From Actinomycetes bacterium (GTDB lineage Bacteria > Actinomycetota > Actinomycetes > Mycobacteriales > Mycobacteriaceae), in contig JAEXZY010000121.1 of assembly GCA_023404955.1 (NCBI GenBank), forward strand, positions 241,549 to 305,548: 64,000 nucleotides of DNA. Direction: 5' to 3'. Positions within the stretch are counted from its first letter, which is position 1; every line of letters starts with the position of its first letter. This document shows, piece after piece, positions 8,539 to 15,461 of this stretch. The notes beneath the pieces were generated by a model. The model ran no database searches. It saw nothing but the letters and a program-made list of their open reading frames with translations, and was not told where the DNA came from. The translations under genes and the position numbers were made by a program.

Positions 8539-9396
8539 ATGTCTCTCCGGACCGCTCTGCGACCCGGCACCGTGTCGCCGACACTGCCGGTGCCCGCGTC
8601 GATTCCCCGCCCCGAGTACGTCGGTAAGCCGACCGCACGGGAGGGCAGCGAACCCTGGGTGCAGACACCCGAGGTGATCGAGAAGATGCGGGTGGCCGGC
8701 CGGATCGCCGCCGGTGCGCTGGCCGCTGCCGGTGAGGCCGTCGCACCGGGGGTGACCACGGATCAGCTGGACCGGATCGCCCATGACTACATGGTGGACC
8801 ACGGCGCCTACCCGTCGACGCTGGGCTACAAGGGCTATCCGAAGTCGTGCTGCACATCGCTCAACGAGGTCATCTGCCACGGCATCCCGGATTCGACGGT
8901 GATCGAGGACGGCGACATCGTCAACATCGACGTGACCGCCTACATCGACGGAGTGCACGGCGACACGAACGCGACGTTCCTGGCCGGCGATGTGTCCGAG
9001 GAGCACCGCCTGCTGGTCGAGCGCACGCACGAGGCGACCATGCGCGCGATCAAGGCGGTCAAACCCGGACGTGCGTTGTCGGTCGTCGGGCGGGTCATCG
9101 AGGCCTACGCGAATCGGTTCGGCTACAACGTCGTTCGCGACTTCACCGGGCACGGCATCGGAACCACGTTCCACAACGGCCTGGTGGTGCTGCACTACGA
9201 CCAACCGTCGGTGCAGACCGTGATCGAGCCGGGCATGACCTTCACCATCGAGCCGATGATCAACCTCGGCAGCCTGGACTACGAGATCTGGGACGACGAC
9301 TGGACGGTGGCGACCACGGACAAGAAGTGGACCGCGCAGTTCGAGCACACGCTGGTGGTCACCGAATCCGGCGCGGAGATCCTCACGCAGATCTGA
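8539..9396 (+). CDS. map: Methionine aminopeptidase type I (MapB, Rv2861c-like)
   Basis: Removes initiator methionine from nascent proteins. The 285-residue protein carries all five metal ligands of the pita-bread fold: Asp131 and Asp142 (NIDVTAYIDGVHGD), His205 in GHGIGTTFHNG, Glu238 in FTIEPM and Glu269 in QFEHTLVVTE. The N-terminal extension of about 40 residues containing a proline-rich segment is typical of the longer actinobacterial type Ic enzymes and fits the 285 residues recalled for M. tuberculosis MapB. In M. tuberculosis this gene is next to glnA4; here about 19 kb of other genes lie between them. Confidence 0.96.
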   Translation: MSLRTALRPGTVSPTLPVPASIPRPEYVGKPTAREGSEPWVQTPEVIEKMRVAGRIAAGALAAAGEAVAPGVTTDQLDRIAHDYMVDHGAYPSTLGYKGYPKSCCTSLNEVICHGIPDSTVIEDGDIVNIDVTAYIDGVHGDTNATFLAGDVSEEHRLLVERTHEATMRAIKAVKPGRALSVVGRVIEAYANRFGYNVVRDFTGHGIGTTFHNGLVVLHYDQPSVQTVIEPGMTFTIEPMINLGSLDYEIWDDDWTVATTDKKWTAQFEHTLVVTESGAEILTQI

Positions 9397-9404
9397 CGCG
9401 TCGG

Positions 9405-9410
9405 TAGCCT
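9405..9410 (+). promoter_or_regulatory. -10 hexamer before the lipoprotein gene
   Basis: TAGCCT lies six bases before the ATG at 9417 and no Shine-Dalgarno sequence separates them; leaderless pattern. Confidence 0.45.
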
Positions 9411-9416
9411 GATGCC

Positions 9417-10076
9417 ATGACCTGGCGTGCCGCCCTCGCGACCGTTGTCGCGGTGCTGGTGGGTGGCTGCGCGTCAACGGTGTCCGGAACGGCGACGTGG
9501 CCGGGCGCGCGGCTGGACCGGGCTCTGCTCACCGCTGCCGACTTCCCGCCGGGCGTGCATTACGAGCGGATCGAGAAGGACCCCGGCGGGCCGGACGGCG
9601 CGGGTGGACCGCCGCCGATGCTGTCCAAACCCGAGGGCTGCACCGACGGTCTGACCAGGGACATCGCCGCCACCGCCGAGCGCGGGCCCGGCAGCGCCGC
9701 TGAGTACGTGGCGGCCTACAACGGAGCGCGCATGGTCATCACGGTGCTGACGTGGCCGCTGGATCTCGGCCGGCTGGCCGCCACCGCCGAACGCTGCGCG
9801 ACGTTCGAGACGTTTTTCGCTCCCAGCGATCCCGGAATCCCGATGACCACCAACCGGCTGCAGACCGATCGCGCCGACGCCCTGGTCTACGAGCAGACGA
9901 TGCATCTCGCCGGTGCCGACAGCACCGTGTACTTCTCATTCGAGAACCTCGGTACGACAGCGGTTTTCGGTATCGCGTTCCCGACCCGGGATCCGTCGAT
10001 CCCGGTGGAGGGCACGCTGCCGCAGACCTTCCTGGACACGATCGCCCGTCAGGCCGAACGCGCTGCGTCGGCATGA
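9417..10076 (+). CDS. Putative mycobacterial lipoprotein of unknown function
   Basis: The 219-residue protein has a short signal peptide ending in the lipobox VGGC (Cys18), followed by the phrase ASTVSGTA seen after the cysteine of many mycobacterial lipoproteins. The mature part has two cysteines (in PEGCTDGL and AERCATFE) that could form a disulfide and a mixed alpha/beta composition. It resembles the PknH-sensor-like or Lpp families in general layout, but I cannot name a family. It has its own leaderless-type promoter and lies 20 bases after map. Confidence 0.7.
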   Translation: MTWRAALATVVAVLVGGCASTVSGTATWPGARLDRALLTAADFPPGVHYERIEKDPGGPDGAGGPPPMLSKPEGCTDGLTRDIAATAERGPGSAAEYVAAYNGARMVITVLTWPLDLGRLAATAERCATFETFFAPSDPGIPMTTNRLQTDRADALVYEQTMHLAGADSTVYFSFENLGTTAVFGIAFPTRDPSIPVEGTLPQTFLDTIARQAERAASA

Positions 10077-10126
10077 CGCATGCGTCAACCGCAGGCAAAT
10101 CGGCCCGCCGAAACGGCTGTGGACGG

Positions 10127-10132
10127 TAGCGT
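10127..10132 (+). promoter_or_regulatory. -10 hexamer before the hydrolase-like gene
   Basis: TAGCGT lies six bases before the ATG at 10139 with no ribosome site between; leaderless pattern. Confidence 0.45.
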
Positions 10133-10138
10133 GGCGCA

Positions 10139-10702
10139 ATGCCCGCTCCCATGATCACCGTCGACGGCGTCGGGGTGCCCGTCGAGGTCACCGGTCCCGA
10201 GAACGGTTCGGTCGTGGTGTTGCTCGGCGCGGCTCAGAAGGCACCCGCCGCATACGAAGCCGTCTGCCAGCGGCTGCACACCGCGTCGCTGCGCACGGTC
10301 GTCATCGGGCCCGATCCGCGGCTCACCGCGAAGTCGGTCATCGACATCCTCGACAGACTCGACGTGCGATGGGCCCTGCTGGTGGGGGACCGGCTCGGCG
10401 GTGAACTGGCCTGGGAGTTGGCGGCGACGCGGCTGGACCGTTTCATCGGGCTCGTCGTCATCGATCGCGGGCACCCGCGGGTGCCCGATCTGGCGGGCGC
10501 GGTGCGTGACGATGCCTGCCCGCCGGTCGAACTCAACACCACCGCGTTGGTGAGCACCCCCGCGGCGCGCGCGGTGGCGAAGGCGAGCCAGCGTTTCGTC
10601 TACGGCGAGTACCGAATCGTCGATCTGCTGGGCCGGCGGCAGGCCGCCGATTCGACGGCCCAGCTCGCGGCCGAGATCGTGATGCGCACCAGCACCTGGT
10701 GA
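10139..10702 (+). CDS. Degenerate alpha/beta-hydrolase-fold protein
   Basis: The 187-residue product follows the first part of an alpha/beta hydrolase: strand phrases GSVVVLLGAA and RTVVIGPDP, the helix before the nucleophile elbow (VIDILDRLDVRWALLVG), then GDRLGGELAWELA where family members have GxSxG. Here the nucleophile position is Arg85, so no catalytic serine is present. The following strand IGLVVIDRGHPR and two helices are present, but the lid is much reduced. Probably a non-enzymatic or binding protein derived from a hydrolase. It converges with the SDR gene on the other strand. Confidence 0.6.
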   Translation: MPAPMITVDGVGVPVEVTGPENGSVVVLLGAAQKAPAAYEAVCQRLHTASLRTVVIGPDPRLTAKSVIDILDRLDVRWALLVGDRLGGELAWELAATRLDRFIGLVVIDRGHPRVPDLAGAVRDDACPPVELNTTALVSTPAARAVAKASQRFVYGEYRIVDLLGRRQAADSTAQLAAEIVMRTSTW

Positions 10703-10742
10703 TGCTCGGTGCTTGAGAGCCGGCTTTCCGCTCCGGTGCTCC

Positions 10743-11510
10743 TCACCGCGCGGTGTAGCCCCCGTCCACAGCGATCGTGGTCCCTGTGACGTACCTGGCG
10801 TCGTCCGAAGCGAGGTAAGCCACGGCGGCCGCTACGTCCTCAGGAGTCGCCAAGCGTCGCAACGGAATATCGGCCAGCACCTCAGCCTCGGTTTGCTCCC
10901 CGCGAGGACTGCGGGCGAGCCATTCGTCGTAGAGGGGAGTTCGCGTCATTCCAGGCGCGACGTCGTTGACGCGAATTCCGCGCGGGGCCAGTTCGACCGC
11001 CACTGACCGCGTCAATGCGTGAATCGCACCCTTGGACGCCGCATAGATGCCCATCGTCGGCACGCCCACCGTGGCCAGCCGTGAGGTCACATTGACCATC
11101 GATCCGCCGGCGCGCATGACGCGCGCTGCGCTCTGCATCATCGCGACGGTCGAGAACGTGTTGATCTCGAACACCTGCCGGACGGAGTCCATGGAGCTGG
11201 TTGCGAAGTCACCGGTGTGGTCGAGGCCCGCGTTGTTGACGAGCACATCCAGCGCGCCGAAAGACTCGAGACATGCCTCGGCCAGCCGGTCGCCGCTATC
11301 AGGCTCGGTGAGGTCGGCGGCAACGAACAGTGTTCTCTCGTCGAGAGATTCGACGAGCTCGCGGCCACGCCCGTGGTCGCGGCCGGTGGCCAGGACCCGC
11401 GCGCCCTCGGCATGCAGCCGGTGCGCGATCGCCAGCCCGATGCCCGACGTCGCCCCGGTGACCACTGCGGCGCGGCCGTCGAATCGGCCCGGCGCCTGCA
11501 TGGCCGTCAC
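10743..11510 (-). CDS. Short-chain dehydrogenase/reductase (classical SDR)
   Basis: A 255-residue NAD(P)-dependent oxidoreductase. Visible motifs are the cofactor loop TGATSGIG (18-25), NNAG (92-95), Ser143, and the catalytic Tyr156 and Lys160 in YAASK; the C-terminal PGMTRTPLYDEW and VDGGYT phrases fit the classical family. The start chosen is the GTG at 11510 because it overlaps the IclR stop as GTGA; an in-frame ATG lies three codons later. The longer upstream frame runs inside the IclR gene and is not used. Coupling to the IclR regulator and divergence from the 12434-22946 operon suggest it oxidises or reduces an intermediate of the same pathway. Substrate unknown. Confidence 0.85.
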   Translation of the reverse strand: MTAMQAPGRFDGRAAVVTGATSGIGLAIAHRLHAEGARVLATGRDHGRGRELVESLDERTLFVAADLTEPDSGDRLAEACLESFGALDVLVNNAGLDHTGDFATSSMDSVRQVFEINTFSTVAMMQSAARVMRAGGSMVNVTSRLATVGVPTMGIYAASKGAIHALTRSVAVELAPRGIRVNDVAPGMTRTPLYDEWLARSPRGEQTEAEVLADIPLRRLATPEDVAAAVAYLASDDARYVTGTTIAVDGGYTAR

Positions 11511-12280
11511 GGAAGCTTCTTGGCGATTTCCTGCGCCCCCGCGATCACCTGGGCGCCGGCATGCTCGAGGCTCTCCGGGGTCAACCGGTGCGTCAGGAAA
11601 CTGATGCTGAGCGCATAGCGCGACGGGCCGCCGTCGGAGGTCGGGATCGCCGCGGCCACGCACGTCAGTTCCTCAGCGGCCTCCTCCCGGTCGACCGCGA
11701 AGCCCAGCGTGCGGATCTCCTTGACCTCCGCGTCCATCCTCTTCATGGTCGTGATGGTGTGGGGCGTGAGCTCCGGAAGGCCCGCGGAGGCGACGATGTC
11801 GTGCCAGACACTGTCGGGCATGGTCGCCAAGAGGGCCTTTCCCAGCGCCGAGGCGTGCCAGGGATCGGACTGCCCGACATCGCTGACCTTCTTGACCGCG
11901 CGGCGACCCTCGACGACCTCGAGGATGACCACGCTGCGCTCCTTGTGCGCTGCGAAGTTCACGGTCTCGTTGAACTCGTGCATCAACCGCTCCATGGTCG
12001 GCAGGACCGCTTCGGAGGGCACCTGGCCGGAGAACGCGCGCTGGCCCAGTCGGAACACCTCCCAGCCGAGTCGGTACTGCGTCGCGTTGAAACGCTCGAT
12101 GTAACCCAGCGCCGCGAGGCTGTTCAGATACCGCAGCACGGTGGCCTCGTTGAGTTCGGTTCGGCGCGAAATCTCAGTCAGATTACCGACATTCGCGTCG
12201 GCGACTGCGCTCAGCACCCGGGCCGTGCGTTCGACGCCGATCAGGGTCGAGCTCTTCTCCGGACGTTCCTCGGTTTTCAC
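11507..12280 (-). CDS. IclR-family transcriptional regulator
   Basis: The 257-residue protein has an N-terminal winged helix-turn-helix (about 15-75: VERTARVLSAVAD, then NLTEISRRTELNEATVLRYLNSL and GYIERFNATQYRLG) and the IclR effector domain (about 90-255, with VVILEVVEGRRAVK, WHASALGKALLA and GFAVDREEAAEELTCVAAAI). Such regulators bind small organic acids. It begins with GTG at 12280, and a TTTCAC-N3-GTGAAG half-palindrome overlaps that start codon, which suggests autorepression. A matching site lies in the divergent operon leader. It is coupled to the SDR gene by a GTGA overlap. Confidence 0.9.
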   Translation of the reverse strand: MKTEERPEKSSTLIGVERTARVLSAVADANVGNLTEISRRTELNEATVLRYLNSLAALGYIERFNATQYRLGWEVFRLGQRAFSGQVPSEAVLPTMERLMHEFNETVNFAAHKERSVVILEVVEGRRAVKKVSDVGQSDPWHASALGKALLATMPDSVWHDIVASAGLPELTPHTITTMKRMDAEVKEIRTLGFAVDREEAAEELTCVAAAIPTSDGGPSRYALSISFLTHRLTPESLEHAGAQVIAGAQEIAKKLP

Positions 12281-12289
12281 CCAGTGAAG
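12275..12289. promoter_or_regulatory. Putative IclR operator O1 overlapping the regulator start codon
   Basis: TTTCAC-CCA-GTGAAG is an inverted repeat with a three-base centre and differs from the second site only in the centre and one outer base. A weaker core CAC-CCA-GTG follows at 12298-12306, twenty bases on. Position over the regulator start supports autoregulation by inference. Confidence 0.5.
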
Positions 12290-12332
12290 GTTACCAGCAC
12301 CCAGTGGTGTGTCGGTCTGGTGGCGCGTCCTG

Positions 12333-12361
12333 TTGACGGGGTGGTCGCCCTGCGTTAGATT
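12333..12361 (+). promoter_or_regulatory. Promoter of the 12434-22946 catabolic operon
   Basis: TTGACG (12333-12338), a 17-base spacer and TAGATT (12356-12361) form a SigA-like promoter with five of six and four of six consensus bases. The second palindromic operator begins 19 bases downstream of the -10 box, where a bound repressor would block initiation or clearance. Confidence 0.5.
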
Positions 12362-12379
12362 TCATTCAGCGCATAACAG

Positions 12380-12394
12380 TTTCACTGAGTGAAA
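12380..12394. promoter_or_regulatory. Putative IclR operator O2 in the operon leader
   Basis: TTTCAC-TGA-GTGAAA is a perfect 15-base palindrome with a three-base centre. It shares the TTTCAC-N3-GTGAA pattern with the site at 12275-12289 about 105 bases away, placing one copy at each side of the divergent intergenic region. Confidence 0.6.
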
Positions 12395-12433
12395 ACAGCG
12401 CGATCATTGTTCAGGGTTCGAAAAGGAGACGCA

Positions 12434-13396
12434 ATGCCCACCGCAGCCGACAGCCGTTCATCGAGGGTCGACGGGGCCGCCATCCTGGCGTCCCAAGGCC
12501 TTCTGTCGGCCGATGACTACTCGCTTGCCACGTCGACCAAGTCGTTCGACGACGGCGGACAGTATCGCCTCGAAATCTCTGGCGTGGAACGTCTTTCGAC
12601 GCTGGAGGTGATGTTGGACGAGGCCGCGAAGCAGGATGTCTTCATCCACCGCGTGATCGCCTTCGGCGGCGGCACCACGCTGCTCAACACCAGCGAACTC
12701 AGCGATGTCGCCGCGCTGGCCGCCGAGAACCACATCGAGCTGATCGCCGTTCCCGGCCCGCGTACCGGGTGGGACCTCGGCCGGCAGGCACTGAGCACCG
12801 AGGGTACGGCCGGCGGCCGCCGCGTCCGAGGTCTGGACAACGTGCGCTACCTGCTCGACGACTACCTGCGGATCTTCTCCACCGGCATCCGCGGCGTCCT
12901 GGTATGGGACGAGGGGGTGCTCGACATCCTCAACAAGGCGCGCGACGCCGGGCACATCCCGGCGGATGCCAAGTTCAAGATCTCGGTCTACGCCGGCCAC
13001 GCCAACCCGGCCTCGATCCGGATACTCCAGGATCTCGGTGCAGACAGCGTGAATCCGGTGGGTGACCTCAGTCGCCCGATGCTCGCCGCCATCCGCCGGA
13101 CCGTCGACGTGCCGCTGGACGTGTGGGCCGAGACGTTCGAATCGTTCGGCGGGATGAATCGGCTGTGGGAGGCCGGTGACATCGCTCGGGTCGCGGGCCC
13201 CGTCTACTTCAAGATCGAGCCGGGCGAATCCGAAGCCGTCATGTACAACGGCTGGGTGCGGCCCGAGTTCCACGAGGAGCTCATCCGCCACAAGGTGCGC
13301 CACGCAGCGATTCTCAACGAGTTGGCCCGCTCGAGCACCCCCGACGTGGTCGTCTCCCCACGACCGCGCGCGGCCAGTCCCGCGCTCGCCAACTGA
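12434..13396 (+). CDS. Protein of unknown function heading the catabolic operon (possible TIM-barrel)
   Basis: I do not recognise this 320-residue protein. The start is the ATG at 12434 with AAGGAG six bases upstream; an in-frame ATG-like start at 12389 lies within the operator and is not preferred. The middle alternates strands and helices in TIM-barrel fashion: HIELIAVPGPRTGWD, IRGVLVWDEGVLDILNKA, KFKISVYAGHANPASIRILQDLGADSVNPVG, VPLDVWAETFESFGG, GPVYFKIEPGE. No signal peptide or membrane helix is seen. The C-terminal 15 residues (PRPRAASPALAN) look disordered. As the first gene before the aldehyde dehydrogenase and aldolase it is probably an enzyme or isomerase of the same pathway. Confidence 0.6.
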   Translation: MPTAADSRSSRVDGAAILASQGLLSADDYSLATSTKSFDDGGQYRLEISGVERLSTLEVMLDEAAKQDVFIHRVIAFGGGTTLLNTSELSDVAALAAENHIELIAVPGPRTGWDLGRQALSTEGTAGGRRVRGLDNVRYLLDDYLRIFSTGIRGVLVWDEGVLDILNKARDAGHIPADAKFKISVYAGHANPASIRILQDLGADSVNPVGDLSRPMLAAIRRTVDVPLDVWAETFESFGGMNRLWEAGDIARVAGPVYFKIEPGESEAVMYNGWVRPEFHEELIRHKVRHAAILNELARSSTPDVVVSPRPRAASPALAN

Positions 13397-13417
13397 CACC
13401 GACGGCGACCAGTCACC

Positions 13418-14353
13418 ATGAGACACCACGCCGCCGTCATCGGCTCAGGCAACATCGGCACCGACCTGATGTACAAACTGCGTAGATCAACGGTGCTCGA
13501 CATCGCCGCCATGGTCGGGATCGACCGGGACAGCGACGGTTTGGCCCGCGCGGCCGCCCTCGGGGTGCCGGTGACGGCGGCGGGGGTGGACGGACTGCTG
13601 GCCATGCCCGCCTTCGACGACGTCGCCGTCGTCTTCGACGCCACCAGCGCAGCGGCCCACCGCCACAACGATGCTGCGCTGAGGGGCACGGGTCGCCTGG
13701 TGGTGGACCTCACCCCGGCGGCTGTCGGGCCGTTCGTGGTACCAGCGGTCAACATGGCCGACCTGACCGGGCAGCGCAACCTCAACATGGTCACCTGCGG
13801 TGGGCAGGCGACCGTCCCGATCGTCGGTGCGCTGTCGTCGGTGACCAGGGTGCACTACGCGGAGATCGTGGCGTCGATCTCATCGCGTTCGGCGGGCCCG
13901 GGCACCCGCGCCAACATCGACGAATTCACGCAGACCACCGCGAGGGCGCTCGAGACGGTGGGCGGCGCGGCCCGCGGCAAGGCGATCATCATCCTCAACC
14001 CCGCAGAACCGCCGATGATCATGCGCGACACCGTCAGCGCGTTGGTGTCGGCTGTCGACGAGAAGCTGATCGCCGGCGCGGTGGGCGACATGGTCGACGC
14101 GGTGGCTCAGTACGTCCCCGGATACCGGCTGCGTCAGGAGGTGAGGTATTCGTTCGTGCCGCAACATGATCGGCGCAGACGGCTCATCGACACGGCGGTC
14201 GACGTGGCCCAGGTGACGGTGTTCCTCGAGGTGCAGGGTGCTGGCGACTATCTGCCTGCCTACGCGGGCAACCTCGACATCATGACCGCCGCGGCGGTCC
14301 GGGTGGCCGAGCAGGCGGTCATTGCTGGGCATCTCGAAAAGGTCGCCCCGTGA
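13418..14353 (+). CDS. Acylating acetaldehyde dehydrogenase (MhpF/BphJ/HsaG family)
   Basis: Oxidises acetaldehyde (or propanal) with CoA and NAD to acyl-CoA, normally as the partner of a 4-hydroxy-2-oxoacid aldolase that channels the aldehyde to it. The 311-residue protein has the NAD loop IGSGNIGTD near residues 8-16 and the catalytic Cys127 in NMVTCGGQA; the phrases ISSRSAGPGTRANIDEFT and GKAIIILNPAEPP are family hallmarks. Its stop overlaps the aldolase start (GTGA), as expected for a pair that forms a heterotetramer. No extradiol dioxygenase or hydratase genes lie nearby, so the pair serves something other than a classical aromatic meta-cleavage cluster. Confidence 0.93.
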   Translation: MRHHAAVIGSGNIGTDLMYKLRRSTVLDIAAMVGIDRDSDGLARAAALGVPVTAAGVDGLLAMPAFDDVAVVFDATSAAAHRHNDAALRGTGRLVVDLTPAAVGPFVVPAVNMADLTGQRNLNMVTCGGQATVPIVGALSSVTRVHYAEIVASISSRSAGPGTRANIDEFTQTTARALETVGGAARGKAIIILNPAEPPMIMRDTVSALVSAVDEKLIAGAVGDMVDAVAQYVPGYRLRQEVRYSFVPQHDRRRRLIDTAVDVAQVTVFLEVQGAGDYLPAYAGNLDIMTAAAVRVAEQAVIAGHLEKVAP

Positions 14354-15366
14354 CCGCCCAGGGCGCGACCGAGATCTACGTCCAGGACGTGACATTGCGC
14401 GACGGCATGCACGCCGTCGGCCATTCGCTGAGCCTGTCCGACACCCGGCGCATCGCCCGCGCACTGGATCAGGCGGGCGTGGCCGCCATCGAGATCGCGC
14501 ACGGTGACGGCCTGGCCGGCGGCAGCCTCACCTACGGGGCCGGAGCGCATGACGACCGCGAGTGGATCGCGGCGGCCGCCAACGTCATCCGCACCGCGCG
14601 GCTCACCACGCTGCTCATCCCCGGTATCGGCACGCTCGACGATCTGCGTGCTGCGGTCGACGTCGGCGTCACGTCGGTGCGGATCGCCACCCATTGCACC
14701 GAAGCCGACATCGCGGCCCAGCACATCGCCACCGCGCGCAGCCTCGGCCTCGACGTGGCGGGCTTCCTGATGATGGCCCACCTCGCCGATCCCGATCATC
14801 TGGCGGCGCAGGCCAAGATCATGGAGGACGCCGGAGCGGTGTGCGTCTACGTCACCGACTCCGGTGGCCGGCTCACCATGACCGACGTGCGCGATCGCGT
14901 CCGGGCCTACCGTGATGTGCTCGCGCCGACCACGACGATCGGGGTCCACGCTCATCACAACCTGGCGCTCGGTGTCTCCAATTCCGTTGTGGCAGTGGAG
15001 GAAGGCGTGCACCGCGTCGACGCATCGCTGACCGGTCTGGGTGCCGGTGCCGGGAACTGCCCCCTCGAGGCATTCGTCGCGGTGGCCGAACTCCACGGCT
15101 GGGCACACGGCTGTGACCTGTTCGCGCTGATGGACGCTGCCGAGGATCTGGTGCGACCGCTGCAGAAGCGGCCCGTGCGGGTCGACCGGGAGACCCTCAC
15201 CCTCGGGTACGCCGGGGTCTACTCGAGCTTCCTGCTGCACGCCGAGCGCATCGCCGCCGAGGTGGGCGTCGAGACGCGGGACCTGCTCGTCGAAGCCGGC
15301 CGCCGTTCGATGGTGGGCGGTCAAGAAGATCTGCTCATCGACCTCGCGCTGGATCTGAGGGGGTGA
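14350..15366 (+). CDS. 4-hydroxy-2-oxovalerate aldolase (MhpE/BphI/HsaF family)
   Basis: Class II pyruvate aldolase that splits 4-hydroxy-2-oxoacids to pyruvate and an aldehyde. The 338-residue protein shows TLRDGMHAVGH (Arg17, Asp18 and His21 in the active site), the metal-binding HAHHNLALG with His200 and His202, and ASLTGLGAGAGNCPLE near residue 230. The GTG start overlaps the dehydrogenase stop by four bases. Product aldehyde would pass to the acylating dehydrogenase. In this operon an IlvD/Edd dehydratase could supply the 3-deoxy-2-oxo acid substrate. Confidence 0.93.
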   Translation: MTAQGATEIYVQDVTLRDGMHAVGHSLSLSDTRRIARALDQAGVAAIEIAHGDGLAGGSLTYGAGAHDDREWIAAAANVIRTARLTTLLIPGIGTLDDLRAAVDVGVTSVRIATHCTEADIAAQHIATARSLGLDVAGFLMMAHLADPDHLAAQAKIMEDAGAVCVYVTDSGGRLTMTDVRDRVRAYRDVLAPTTTIGVHAHHNLALGVSNSVVAVEEGVHRVDASLTGLGAGAGNCPLEAFVAVAELHGWAHGCDLFALMDAAEDLVRPLQKRPVRVDRETLTLGYAGVYSSFLLHAERIAAEVGVETRDLLVEAGRRSMVGGQEDLLIDLALDLRG

Positions 15367-15409
15367 ACAGTGATCCTCCGATGCGTTCGACCGTTCTCGG
15401 TTCGGCGCC

Positions 15410-15426
15410 TGGACACGCAGTGTCCA
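15410..15426. promoter_or_regulatory. Perfect 17-base palindrome before the permease gene
   Basis: TGGACAC-GCA-GTGTCCA is a perfect inverted repeat with a three-base centre, in the 95-base gap between the aldolase and permease. It shares the CAC-N3-GTG core with the two IclR-region operators but has different flanks. It is probably an operator for an internal promoter; its location argues that the permease starts at 15462, not at the GTG overlapping the aldolase stop. Confidence 0.5.
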
Positions 15427-15461
15427 ATTCAGACATCGTGAATCACGAGAGACGGACCACC

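Noticed and set aside
12281..12433. Small ORFs in the divergent regulatory region
   Set aside because: The gap is fully accounted for by operators, promoter and leader; no conserved-looking peptide.
15363..15461. Permease start at the GTG overlapping the aldolase stop
   Set aside because: The extra 33 residues are not membrane-like and the DNA there holds a perfect 17-base palindrome, better read as regulatory.
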